The notes below the pieces were generated by a model. It was not told the DNA's origin, made no database searches, and worked only from the letters and a program-made list of their open reading frames with translations. DNA of 64,000 nucleotides, from assembly GCF_950295315.1 (NCBI RefSeq), contig NC_080164.1, forward strand, positions 14,500,427 to 14,564,426. Direction: 5' to 3'. Both the position numbers and the translations under genes were made by a program. Below are positions 21,710 through 30,725 of this stretch, piece by piece. The number at the start of each line of letters is the position of its first letter. Position 1 is the stretch's first letter. Source of the DNA: Erinaceus europaeus. Lineage: Eukaryota > Chordata > Mammalia > Eulipotyphla > Erinaceidae.

Positions 21710-22549
21710 GAAGGAGGAAAGAAAGAAACAGACAACTGTAGACTTGCGTCACCACTCACAAAGCTTTCCCCCTGTAAGTGGGGACCATGGGTTTGAACCC
21801 TGGTCCTTGTGCACTATAACGCGTGTGCTCAACCAGGTGCACCACCACTCAGCCAGAATGTTTGCTCTTCAAACGGCTTCTGTCTTAGAGCAATTTGTTA
21901 GGCAGCAATAGCTAACTGATCCAAGAGAGGCAGAAGGAGACTCAGGCTACGGAGGTGGAGGAGGAAGAGGCGGAGAGGAGGAGGAGGGTGAAAGGAAGGG
22001 TTGAGCTGGGGAGCAAGGAGCCACCAGGCCTTTCTCACATGTGCACAGGGCTACACGGACATGCTCACACACATACCCTGTGTGGTCTTCAGCGCCTCCT
22101 CAGAGAAGTCCTCCTTTTTGTAGTCGAAGCCCGTCTCTGCACCCAGCCGCTTGGCCATCTCGATTTTCTCCTTGGGGCTCGTGGTCACTAGAGGGATGGC
22201 TTTGAACAGCCTGGTCAGCTGGATGGCCGCTGTGCCCACACCCCCAGTGCCGGCGTGAATAAGGACTGTCTCCCCCTCCTTGACGCCTCCTGTGGTGACA
22301 CCCTCAGTTAGCGTTGCTGGAGAGGCTGGAGGCACACGGGCAGGAGGATGTGGGGCAAGCCCTCTAGAGACGGTCAGGCCTGGGTCAGGGAGGGCACAGA
22401 GTGGGGCAGGAGATGCTGCAGTGGGTACAGCACTGGACACTCAAGCATGAGGGCCTGTGTTTAATTCCCAGTAGCATGTGTACCAGAATGATGCTCTGGT
22501 TCTCTTTCTCTCTCTTGTCTTATCTCTCTCGTTAATGAATAATATATAC

Positions 22550-22582
<33 letters not shown>

Positions 22583-25500
22583 AGATTAGAAGGAGAAGGA
22601 GAAGGAGAAGGAGAAGGAGAAGGAGAAGGAGAAGGAGAAGGAGAAGAAGAAGAAGAAGAAGCAGAAGAAGAAGAAATAATAGCAGGAGGAGGAGGAGATA
22701 TGTAGCAAGAGGGTCTGTGATCAGAGCTGGCCGCACTGCTAGGTGCACTCAGTGGACCAGGAGCATGCTGGGTGCTGTAGCCGTTTCTGCCTGGCAGATA
22801 GGTCCGCAGCAAAGCACAGGACTAGAATGGTTGAGGTCCCAGGTTTGGTCCTTCATACCGCATATTTCAGAGCTGAGCTATGGTTTCTCCCTTTCATAAG
22901 AATAAGTAAACATGGGGCCAGGCAGTGGTGCACCTAGTGTACATGGTGCCATGCACAAGGACCCAGGTTTGAACCCTTGGTCCCCACCTGCAGAAGGCTG
23001 CTTCTTCACAAGCAGTGAAGCAGTGCTGCAGGTATCTCTCTTTCTCTCCCTCTCTATCTTCCCCTTAATTTTTCTCCATCCTGTCAAGTAAAGAGAAAGA
23101 GGGAACATCATCCAGGATCCTAGGCAGGAAATCCTTGGCTTCCCCCATGGATGATAGGGGCCTAGACCTTGGACAGATGCCTCTCTCTGGCATCACTGGT
23201 CACATTCATTGGGACCCCTTTATAGGCTTCTTCAGGACTGTACCGTCACTTTGAGATAGCAATGGGAGGGATAGCTCCACCCTCTGGAGGGAGGCTGGGT
23301 CATCCTACTCTGCCACTACAGGAAGACTGGTTCTGAAGTGAGTGCTGCCTAGAATGTTTGCAATGGTGACTAAGGACTGTGAGCTGTCTGACAGGGACTC
23401 AGAGGTTGCACTGGCTCCTTGCTAAATAGGAATGGATATGGGCCCCGGGTAAGGCCATTGAGGTCAAGAGTTAATTGCATTTATATATCTTCTTCAAGCT
23501 TGTGAGTAACTCACTGCTCTAATCTTACTTCCTAGTTCTACTCTCAGCTCTGACACCACCTTCCCAGACAATATTTCTAGTCCACCCCCATGTTAGCTAT
23601 CAAGCTCAGGCAAAGATTATTAAGACATGAGCTCCTTGGAACATTCCTAAAACAGACTTCCTAGCTTCCTTCTACCCTAAAGTTCCTACTTTCATCTGCT
23701 CTAGTCCTACTTTTTGGTTCCTATTGATAAAATATTTTGTCCTGCTTCCCATATTACTGCACTCAGCCACCAAGTACCAACTGCTACGATTCCATTCTGA
23801 TTTCCCTGGACACATGACCCCACCAATGTGTCCTGGGACCCCACCTCTCCAGAGCCCTAACCCCACTAGGGAAAGATGGAAACAGGCTGGGGGGTATAGA
23901 TCAGCCTGCCAATGTCCATGTGCAGCAGAGAAGCAATTATAGAAGCCAGACCTCCCACCTTCTGCACTCCACAAAGATCTTTGGTCCATCCTCCCAGAGG
24001 GATAAAGAATAGGAAAGCTTCCAGTGGAGGGGATGGGACACGGAACTCTGGTGGTGGAAACTGTATGGAATCGTACTCCTGTTATCTTACAATCTTGTAA
24101 ATCAATATTAAATCACTAATAAAACACTAATGAGAGAAAGAGGAGAAGGAGAAAAGAGGGAAGGGGAGGGGAAAAGTGGCTGTTAGGAGCAGTGGATTCA
24201 TTGTGCAGGCACCCAGCCCCAGTGATAACCCTGGTGGCTAAATAAATAAATAAATAAATAAATAAATGTATGTATGTATGTAAATAGGAGCCAGCTCATG
24301 TGTAGAATGCACCTTGCCAAGCATGAGGCCTTGGATTTAAGCCCTCGTTGTACATGGGGTCACCACAGCACTGGGGAAAGCTCTGTGGAGCATGACAGAA
24401 TGCTGTGGTGTCTCCCCTTCTCCTTCTCTCTACATAAATAAAAACAACAGCAAATAGTCTAGAAATAGTGGTGTTGCCCATGTGTGAGGCCCGTGCCACA
24501 TTTAAAATCTGTAAATGAGCAATGGGGTCTTGTCAGCTGAGGGTCTGTCCCCAGAAGAAGAGGACAGAGCTGGGGTGCTCTGACACCCTGGACACTGACT
24601 CCTATGGGTGACAAATTTGGCTCCTTTGTCTCCTCCAGGGAGTGATCCCAGCGAGCACCAGGTCAGGGGCCCCGAGGTGAAGGCAGGGCAGGGCCATGGA
24701 GGTGTCCTCACCCACACAGTGCAGCAGCTGGAAGGCGGTCAGCCAGGCCTCTGGGATGGCCGCAGCTTCTGTCAGGGTCAGGCCCTCGGGCACGGGCATG
24801 AGGAGCCCTTCGGGGACGGTGACATACTGGGCCTGGCCCCCGCCAGGCAGCAGAGCCATGGCGGGGTCCCCAATCTTCCAGGGTCCTCGGCAGCCGGGCC
24901 CCAGCTCTGCCACGTGTCCAGAGGCCTCGAGTCCCAAAATGTTGCTGGCTCCTGGGGGTGGGGCATACTGGCCCTGTCTCTGCAGAGAGAGAGGGGGACA
25001 TGGGCGGGGAGACTCTGAAGAAAAGGGGCCAAAGTTTGTCTCTCTGGGGCTGGAGGCCAGTGGGACTTAGCCCACGGCCTGCTGCTTGGAGATAAGTCAT
25101 TCTGGGAAGAGCTCATTTGTGAACTTTTCAGAAACACTCCAGAGGCACCTATCCCTCCAGAACATTCCCCCAGCACTATCCAAGCAGGCTGCTGTGCTGG
25201 GGGGCGGGGCTGGGGGGAGCAGGGCCTCTGAGAAGTGAGGGAGGGGCACAAGTCTACTGAGGTTGCCGACCCTGAGATGAAGGACAGGGGGACCCTACTG
25301 CCCACTCAGCTCTGTTTTCTCTGCCCTGAACTTAACTTCCATAAGCAGGTGGGTTGGGGCTGGGGAGACAGCATAATGGTTCTGCAGAAGACTCCTGCTT
25401 GAGGCTCTGAGGCCTCAGTTTCAATCCTCAGCACCACCATAAGCCAGAGCTGAATAGTACTCTGGAATCTCTCTCCCTCCCTCTTTCTCTCTCTCTCTCA

Positions 25501-27675
25501 TAAAATAAATAAAATATTAACAAAATTAAGAAGGTGGGTTGTTGGGGGCCAAGAGGTGGTTTACCCGGTAGAGTGCATGTATTATTCTGCACAAGGACCT
25601 GGGTTTGAGTCCCCGTCGTTAGTTACATAGGAGCACCTTCAGGGGGGAAAGTGAACCAGTGCTTCAGTCTCTCTCTGTCTCTATCTCTCTGCCTCTATTT
25701 AGAGGGAAAAGATGGCCATTGGGAGTGGTGGAGTCCTGTAAACACTGAGCCCCAATAAGAAGTCTGATAGAAAAAGAAGGAGGAGGAGGAGAGGGGAGAA
25801 GAAGTGGACAAGGAGGAGGGTGTGGGCTGTCATGGCTGAAGCTGGTCTGAAGCTCTGACTGCCTGCTGCCAGGGAGACTGCTGTCCTGGCTGTGGGCTGG
25901 GGCCCAGACCTCAGCTGCCAGAGACTCAGCAAGGCCCTGCCTGCTGGTCACACCAGCATTAGACGCATCGTTGCTCCATCTAATGCCACTGGAACAAGAG
26001 AGGGTCTATACAAAGGGTCCAGGGACCCTCTGCTCTCACACCGCTTGTTCCCACTCACAGCTCAGTCCCCTCCTTCAGCCAGCTGTCTAGACTGTGCAGA
26101 CCGTTGGTTCTGGGTTCAGTTTTCATCTTTGCCATTCATTCATTCACTTATTCACACCGAGTACTAATCAATACACAATACGCTTGCCATGTGTTAGGCT
26201 CTGTGCTAGTGATGGCAGGTTGTCTATCCTGGGGGAGTTCCAGGGTGGTGGGGGAGACAGATTTTTAGAGAAACCCATGTCATAGTAGTGTGGGAGGTGT
26301 TGCAATGGACAAAATATTAAACTTTCAAGCGTGAGGTCCCAAGTTCAATTCCTGACAGTGCACATACCAGAATGATGCGATGCTTCACTTTCTCTCTCCC
26401 TCTCCCTCTTTCTCTCCCTCTCTTTTTATTGCCACCAGGGGCTCAGTGTCTATACAACAAATCCAAATCCACCACTTCCAGCGGCCATTTTTTCTTGATA
26501 GGAAATTAAGAGGAGAGGGACCTGTAGCACTTGCTTCACTGCTCCTGAAGCTTCTCTCCTCCACTCCCTCCACAGGTGAGGACCGAGGACTCAAACCCAG
26601 GTCCTTGTACATGGTAACCTTGCATATGCTTAACCAGGTGCGCCACTGGCCCGCCAACTCCCCTCCTGTCTCTCTCAATCATAAACGAATACAACCTTGA
26701 AGAAAGAGATGAAGAAAGAGCCAAGCCTGTGAGCACTAACGCCCAGCCTGCCTTGCTGAGCACCCCACTGTTGTTACCTTGCCAAGTCTCTTGCAGGGGG
26801 ACGGCAGGGGAGCGTGCAAGCACCAAGGTGAGAACCAAACCAGTGCTGGCTTGGGGCTCGGAGGGCGTCAGCGGTGAGGGGGAGGAGACTCACCAGAGGT
26901 CTCTTCCCAGAGGTGAAATGCAAGGCGGACCCAGGAGACTGTGGGCGCAGGGACAGAGAGAAAGTGGATTGTGGGTTTCTGGTGTAGAGGCAGGAGCTCT
27001 CTCCTCCCCCGGCCCTCTGAGGGATCCGGATAAATGAGGGAGTCTACGCAGCGCGGGACCAGGTGCAAAGTGGGTGTCCAACAAGTGTAGTTCCTCTCAC
27101 AGCAGCTGCCTGCAGCTCCCAGCTGGGCTGCCTTCCCCCTCCCCTCAGAGGCGAGATGAGGAGGGAGGGGTCCCTGCAGGTGTCCGGTGCTGGAAGGCCC
27201 TTCCTGAGTCTCATGCAGATGCTGATGTCCCAAGTCACCCCAGGCCCCTCCTCACCCCCCAAGTCCCTTTCAGCCCTAGCTGTGGAGGTCAGTTTCACAC
27301 ATATCTGAGTGATTCCTCACTCACACAGCGACTGGCTTGATTAGGGTTAGGGTGCCTGGGCTAAGTAGAGTCAGGGCACCTGGGGTAATAGGTACCCACA
27401 CTAACTAGGTCTGGGTACTTGGATAAGGAGGGTCAGGGCACCTGGATTGAAAAGGGCCCGGGTCCCTGCATTGAGTAGGGTCAGGGTACTTGGATTAAGG
27501 AAGGTTGGGGTATCTGTATTAAGCAGAAGCTCAGTACCTGGATCAGGTCCGCCCGGTTCAGGGCGCTGGCCGCCACCTCCAGCAGGACCTCCCCCTCTGC
27601 TGGGCTCGGCCTGGCCACCTCCTTGAGGCAGAGGACTTCAGGGCCCCCTGGCTGGTCAAAGTGCACGGCCAGCAT
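18826..27675 (-). CDS. TP53I3-like quinone oxidoreductase, copy B, complete
   Basis: Second PIG3-type gene, head-to-tail with copy A and 1.8 kb upstream of it on the gene strand. Coding exons 27538-27675, 24712-24979, 22077-22289, 20145-20341 and 18826-19005 total 996 bp = 331 aa plus stop, with no frameshift and all splice sites GT-AG. Exon lengths equal those of copy A except the last (180 versus 183). By hand count, exons 1-2 are about 99% and 95% identical to copy A in DNA, whereas proteins from exons 3, 4 and 5 are only about 63%, 80% and 53% identical. The nucleotide-binding loop reads [11 protein letters not shown] (Gly where copy A and human have Ser151), and TTSPKEK replaces TAGSQHK. 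It is intact, so probably a functional paralogue with altered cofactor or substrate preference (inferred). Not a processed copy, since introns are kept. Confidence 0.9.
19047..19252 (-). mobile_element. SINE-B, minus strand
   Basis: Complete; its tail lies about 40 bases from exon 5 of copy B. Confidence 0.9.
19258..19424 (-). mobile_element. SINE-D, minus strand
   Basis: GACATCACTCTGGTACATG and AACTCAGGACCTCATGC to CCACGTTCTAGACC, with a GA repeat inside. Confidence 0.85.
19476..19594 (+). mobile_element. SINE-C, plus strand
   Basis: GGGGGTAGATAGTATAATGC to GAGCTGTGCTTTCTG. Confidence 0.85.
19842..20022 (-). mobile_element. SINE-B, minus strand
   Basis: TTATTGAACAGAGACAGC to CCACCACCTTCCCCCC; head diverged. 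Confidence 0.82.
20145..20341 (-). CDS. TP53I3-like copy B coding exon 4
   Basis: 197 bp; [18 protein letters not shown] to SLLRLRDRK. Acceptor CGCCCACCAG, donor GTGAGT. Confidence 0.94.
20396..20545 (+). mobile_element. Old tRNA-type SINE, plus strand
   Basis: GCCCAGGTTTGAGCCCAGCC box B and GAAGGAAGCTTTAGTGC body; not one of the main four families. Confidence 0.5.
20569..20695 (+). mobile_element. SINE-C, plus strand
   Basis: Near consensus; ends GCGTTCTGGTTAAAA with an A14 tail. Confidence 0.88.
20696..21172 (-). mobile_element. SINE-B, minus strand, split by a SINE-A
   Basis: Parts 20696-20712 and 21008-21172 flank the SINE-A; AAATTGAG occurs on both sides as a target-site duplication. 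Confidence 0.75.
20713..21003 (+). mobile_element. SINE-A, plus strand, inserted in SINE-B
   Basis: Complete short form, GGAGTTGGGCAGTAGC head to AAATAAATATAAAAATAAC. Confidence 0.9.
21255..21385 (-). mobile_element. SINE-D, minus strand
   Basis: AACCAGAGCATCACTCTGG to ACTACTTCTCAGGC. Confidence 0.85.
21440..21855 (-). mobile_element. SINE-B, minus strand, split by a SINE-C
   Basis: Parts 21440-21530 and about 21730-21855; GAAACAG flanks the insert on both sides. Confidence 0.82.
21533..21730 (+). mobile_element. SINE-C with expanded (AAAG)n tail, inserted in SINE-B
   Basis: GGGGGTAGATAGCATAATGG head, TGCTCTGGTAAAAAG end, then an AAAG array of about 80 bases. Confidence 0.88.
22077..22289 (-). 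CDS. TP53I3-like copy B coding exon 3
   Basis: 213 bp, phase 1 to 1; [18 protein letters not shown] to KTTQ. Acceptor GTGTCACCACAG, donor GTATGT. Carries the altered nucleotide-binding loop. Confidence 0.94.
22403..22545 (+). mobile_element. SINE-D, plus strand
   Basis: GGGGCAGGAGATGCTGCAGT head to TCGTTAATGAATAATA tail, followed by TG and GA repeats. Confidence 0.82.
22546..22672. repeat. (TG)n, (GA)n and (GGAGAA)n microsatellites
   Basis: Grew in the tail of the SINE-D; the hexamer GAGAAG runs from about 22592 to 22645 and then degenerates to AAGAAG. Confidence 0.95.
22914..23100 (+). mobile_element. SINE-B, plus strand
   Basis: GGGGCCAGGCAGTGGTGCAC head; a few head bases after the A box are deleted; ends GTCAAGTAAAGAG. 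Confidence 0.85.
23101..23689. other. Copy B intron 2, nothing recognised
   Basis: No exon or known repeat recognised; it may be an upstream part of the Repeat X element that follows. Confidence 0.4.
23690..24125 (+). mobile_element. Repeat X, plus strand, subfamily 2
   Basis: Shares GAAGCAATTATAGAAGCCAG and GACTTCCCTGGACA-type blocks with the copies at 29, 36, 42 and 46 kb; ends TTGTAAATCAATATTAAATC. It resembles a LINE 3' end or a non-autonomous derivative. Confidence 0.65.
24170..24285 (+). mobile_element. SINE-A 3' extension fragment with microsatellite tail
   Basis: AGTGGCTGTTAGGAGCAGTG to ATAACCCTGGTGGC, then (AAAT)n and (GTAT)n. Confidence 0.75.
24286..24448 (+). mobile_element. Old tRNA-type SINE, plus strand
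   Basis: GAGCCAGCTCATGTGTAG head to CTACATAAATAAAAAC-type tail; diverged. Confidence 0.55.
24712..24979 (-). CDS. TP53I3-like copy B coding exon 2
   Basis: 268 bp; same protein as copy A exon 2 except at the last codons (LLHCVG versus LLHLLG). Acceptor CTCTGCAG, donor GTGAGG. Confidence 0.95.
24980..25351. other. Copy B intron 1, nothing recognised
   Basis: GC-rich unique sequence; matches the copy A intron for only about 14 bases beside the exon. Confidence 0.5.
25352..25522 (+). mobile_element. SINE-C, plus strand
   Basis: GGGGCTGGGGAGACAGCATA head; a CT repeat before the ATAAAATAAATAAA tail. Confidence 0.8.
25543..25770 (+). mobile_element. SINE-B-like with 3' extension, plus strand
   Basis: GGGGGCCAAGAGGTGGTTTA head and AAAGATGGCCATTGGGAGTG extension like that of long SINE-A. 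Confidence 0.7.
25771..26282. other. Copy B intron 1, nothing firm
   Basis: Part (26110-26240: ATTCATTCACTTATTCACACC, GTGTTAGGCTCTGTGCTAG) looks like an old MIR- or MER-type repeat; otherwise unrecognised. Confidence 0.4.
26283..26415 (+). mobile_element. SINE-D, plus strand
   Basis: GTTGCAATGGACAAAATATT head, TTCAATTCCTGACAG box B. Confidence 0.8.
26425..26658 (-). mobile_element. SINE-A/B long form, minus strand, diverged
   Basis: GCCACCAGGGGCTCAGTGTC extension to GCGCCACTGGCCCGCC head. Confidence 0.75.
26660..27338. other. Copy B intron 1, nothing recognised
   Basis: Unique-looking GC-rich intron, with no supported exon. Confidence 0.45.
27339..27545. repeat. Degenerate 24-bp minisatellite ending at the exon 1 donor of copy B
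   Basis: About nine units of roughly GGGTCAGGGTACCTGGATTA plus 4 bases. The last unit (about 27528-27545) is the exon 1/intron 1 junction itself, TACCTGGATCAG on the plus strand. Confidence 0.8.
27538..27675 (-). CDS. TP53I3-like copy B coding exon 1
   Basis: 46 codons differing from copy A by two bases and one residue (Glu for Asp). ATG at 27675; an acceptor GTCCTCAG sits 5 bases before it; donor GTACTG. Confidence 0.95.
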
Positions 27676-28450
27676 TTTATCTGAGGACACAGGGGTGGAG
27701 GGACAGAGGAAGGCTGTGAAAAGGGGAGAGGACTGGAAAGAACCCCCTTCCCCAAATCACCGGACAAAAGGGTCACCCCCACCAGCCCCTCTCCCCTGGT
27801 TCATCACTGTCTCTCAGGCCTCCTCTCTCTGAGAAGAGGGGCTGGTTGGTGCAGGAGGCTCTGGAGTGCAAGAAATGGGGAGTGAGTTTTGGGCAAGAGT
27901 GGGGTTGGGGGCCTGGCACAGAGTAGGGTGCCCTGGGGGCTCTGGGCAGGCAGGAAAGGTTGGGCCAAGAAAGGGGGGGCATACCTGTGACCATTCCGAG
28001 GAGACTCTCCAGCAGAGCTGGGGTGCTGTGTCTCTCATGCCCTCGTGCTGCTTGTCCCTGCAGGCCCAGCTCAGGGAGGGAGTATTTATGTTCCAGGCAC
28101 AGGCGTGACCTGGGTGTGTTCTGTTTGTTCATTAGAAAATGCACCGATCTGAGCAACCCAACAAAGTGATGAATTTGGTCCTCCACTCCCCACCCTCAGA
28201 CTGAGACTGGGTCACCTGTTTTCTTCCCGGTGAAAAGGACTGGGAATGTGTGGGTCTCTGTGCCTCTGAAATTCTGGGGGCTCCCCAGGCCAGGAGGATG
28301 GAAGCTCAGCAGGTGTCTCCAGAGGGCAGACATCACATGGGGGGGGGGCCTCTTGTGCTCAACTCTGTGCTAGCCTCAAGGTGGGCAAAAGGTAGGTGGT
28401 TCAGTCTGAAGGTGAAGGAAGTTCTGCTGTAAACACCATGAAACTGGTTA
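27676..28450. other. Upstream region of TP53I3-like copy B
   Basis: Contains a possible untranslated exon (next entry). Not CpG-rich, unlike the copy A promoter. No (TGYCC)n array and no clear TATA box. Confidence 0.5.
27985..28060 (-). other. Candidate 5' untranslated exon of copy B
   Basis: On the gene strand GAATGGTCACAG|GTATGCC is a good donor 310 bases upstream of the ATG exon. Outer edge unknown. Confidence 0.35.
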
Positions 28451-28604
28451 CTTTTTTAAAAAATTATTTTATTTATTTATGAGAAATATAGGAGGAGAGA
28501 GAAAGAACCAGACATCACTCTGGCACATGCGCTGCTGGGGATCGAACTCAGGACCTCATGCTTGAGAGGCCAAAGCTTTATCACTGTGTCACCTCCTGGA
28601 CCAC
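28450..28604 (-). mobile_element. SINE-D, minus strand
   Basis: GACATCACTCTGGCACATG to CACCTCCTGGACCAC. Confidence 0.88.
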
Positions 28605-28852
28605 AACTTTTTTTTTTTTTTGCTGGATTCCACCACTCCTGGTGATGATGATTTTTATATTTATATTTCCTTTATTTTGGATAGAAACAGAAAAATGGAG
28701 AGGGTAGGGGGAAACCGAGAGACAGAGAGACACCTGCAGCCCTGCTTCACCACTTATGAAGCTTCCCCCTGCAGGTGGGGACCGGGGGCTTGAACCGGGG
28801 CCCTTACACATTATAGCATGTGCACTCTGTCAGGGATACCAGTGTCTGATCT
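28605..28852 (-). mobile_element. SINE-B/A chimera-like, minus strand
   Basis: Long T-run and extension start (GGATTCCACCACTCCTGGTG), then hairpin body and a diverged head. Confidence 0.75.
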
Positions 28853-28853
28853 C

Positions 28854-29011
28854 CATTATTCTTCTTTTCTTTTCTCTAGATAGAGAGTGAGAGGCAGAGA
28901 GGACAGGTACTGGAGTTCCATTCATGAAGCTTCCCCCTGAAGTTGCTCCCATGTGGTTCCTTATGCTTGGTGACATGTGCACTCTACCGGGTAGCCACCT
29001 GCTGACCCCCC
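28854..29011 (-). mobile_element. Old SINE-B, minus strand
   Basis: TAGATAGAGAGTGAGAGG to GGTAGCCACCTGCTGACCCC. Confidence 0.65.
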
Positions 29012-29029
29012 AGGGTTCTGTTTTGTTTT

Positions 29030-29440
29030 TGCTTTATTTTTATTTATAAAAAGGATGCATTGACAAAGCCATAGGATAAGAGGGGTACAACTCCACACAA
29101 TTCCCACTACCAGATCTCCATATCCCATCCCCTCCCCTGATAGCTTTCCTATTCTTTATCCCTCTGGGAGTATGGACCCAGGGTCACTGTGGGATGCAGA
29201 AGGTGGAAGGTCTGGCTTCTGTAATTGCTTCCCTGCTGAACATGGGCGTTGACTGGTCGGTCCATACTCTCAGCCTGCCTCTCTCTTTCCTTAGTGGGGA
29301 AGGGCTCTGGGGAAGTGGAGCTCCAGGACATATTGGTGGGGCTGTCTGTCCAGGGAAGTCTGGTCAGCATCATGTTAGCATCTGGAACTTGGTGGCTGAT
29401 TAATGAGGGTGAAGGGTTGACATTCCATGCCTGATGTCTC
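29030..29440 (-). mobile_element. Repeat X, minus strand
   Basis: TTATAAAAAGGATGCATTGAC (tail side), GGATGCAGAAGGTGGAAGG core, to CATCTGGAACTTGGTGG. Confidence 0.75.
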
Positions 29441-29862
29441 TGGACACAGTCTGAAGTGAAGCATGCTGAGGTGGTACTTGTTGTGTTGATTAAGTTGGGA
29501 TCAGCAGATGCAATATCATTTAGTATGAATTGAGAGAAGCATGCAGGAAAGTGAGCTCTACCCTAGAGGTTCCAGGATTGGGGGAAATATAGGCTCTATA
29601 GAGGAAGCAAGAGGTTTCTGCTGTCTTAGGGTTAAGAAGACAATAGATAGTTATTGCTATAATCACATTATTTGGCAAATGAGTTAAATTTTGAAAAATC
29701 CCTTTGTTATAATTTGTTGCATCATACACAACATCACACTAATTTATGTCCTTTGACATTATTTGTATATAGCTGTGCCACTGGTTGCTTCTGTTCTCCC
29801 TGGTCTAGGCTTTTAAGAGAGTCAATATATCAGACTCAGCCTATGTATTAAAAAGACTCAGT
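29441..29862. other. Intergenic, nothing recognised
   Basis: AT-rich; may be the further 5' part of the neighbouring Repeat X. Confidence 0.4.
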
Positions 29863-30150
29863 CTGGGAGTCGGGCGGTAGTGCACTGGGTTAAGCGCACG
29901 TGGCACAAAGTGCAAGGACCGGCATAAGGATCCCAGTTTGAGCCCCTGACTCCCCACCTGCATGGGAGTCGCTTCACAGGCGGTGAAGCAGGTCTGCAGG
30001 TGTCTGTCTTTCTCTCCTCTTCTCTGTCATTCCCTTCTCTCTCCATTTCTCTCTGTCCTATCCAACATTGACAACATCAACAACAATAATAACTACAACA
30101 ATAAAACAAGGGCAACAAAAGGGAATAAATAAATAAATACTTTTTAAAAA
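29863..30150 (+). mobile_element. SINE-A, plus strand, short form
   Basis: Complete: GGGAGTCGGGCGGTAGTGC head to GGGAATAAATAAATAAATAC. Confidence 0.92.
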
Positions 30151-30156
30151 GACTCA

Positions 30157-30368
30157 GTCGTAGGGGTCAGTGGTGGCACACTTGGTTGAGTGCACATATT
30201 ACAATACGCAAGGACCCGGGTTTGAGCCCCCAGTACCCACCTGTAGGGGGAAAGCTTTGCAAGTGGTGAAGCAGTGCTGTAGGTGTCTCTCTGTCTCTCT
30301 CCCTCTCTGTCACCCCCTTCCCTCTTGATTTCTGGCTATCTCTATCCAATAAATAAAAAATAAAAAAA
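30157..30368 (+). mobile_element. SINE-B, plus strand
   Basis: GGGGTCAGTGGTGGCACACT head to CCAATAAATAAAAAATAAA. Confidence 0.9.
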
Positions 30369-30399
30369 TACTCAGTCTGTGCTTTAAAAAGTTTGAGAC

Positions 30400-30725
30400 A
30401 TACAATTTTCCCCCTCTCATATTAAATAGTGATTTATATGACTACAAATTAATAGGAGTGTACATAAACACCATTACCACCACCAAAAGACTGTGTCCCA
30501 TCCCCCGGACGCCGCCCGGGAAGCCGAACAGCTACCCTCACCCTCAACCCAGGATTTTTACTTTGGTGCCCTACTCCAGATTCAGTCAAATCCTGCTTTT
30601 AGTTTCCCTTTCTGTTCTTTCTCAACTTCTCTTTGTGAGTGGGAACATCACATATTCATCTTTCAATTTCTGACTTAGCTCACTTAACATAATTCCTTCT
30701 AGCTCCATCCAAGATGGGTCAGAGA
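30400..30725 (-). mobile_element. L1 3'-end fragment, antisense
   Basis: The TAGCTCACTTAACATAATTC and CTAGCTCCATCCAAGATGG blocks are the reverse complement of an L1 3' region. Confidence 0.65.

Noticed and set aside
18826..27675. TP53I3 copy B as a processed pseudogene or an assembly duplicate of copy A
   Set aside because: It keeps four introns, has an open frame throughout, and its introns and exons 3-5 differ far too much from copy A.
28020..28060. Possible p53 half-sites on the minus strand (GGACAAGCAG, GGGCATGAGA) upstream of copy B
   Set aside because: Each departs from RRRCWWGYYY at two or more positions; too weak to call without a motif score or ChIP data.
29030..29440. Repeat X as an endogenous retroviral LTR
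   Set aside because: The copy at 56.8 kb is truncated at one end only, with an A-rich tail and an 18-base target duplication, which points to LINE-type retroposition, not LTR integration.
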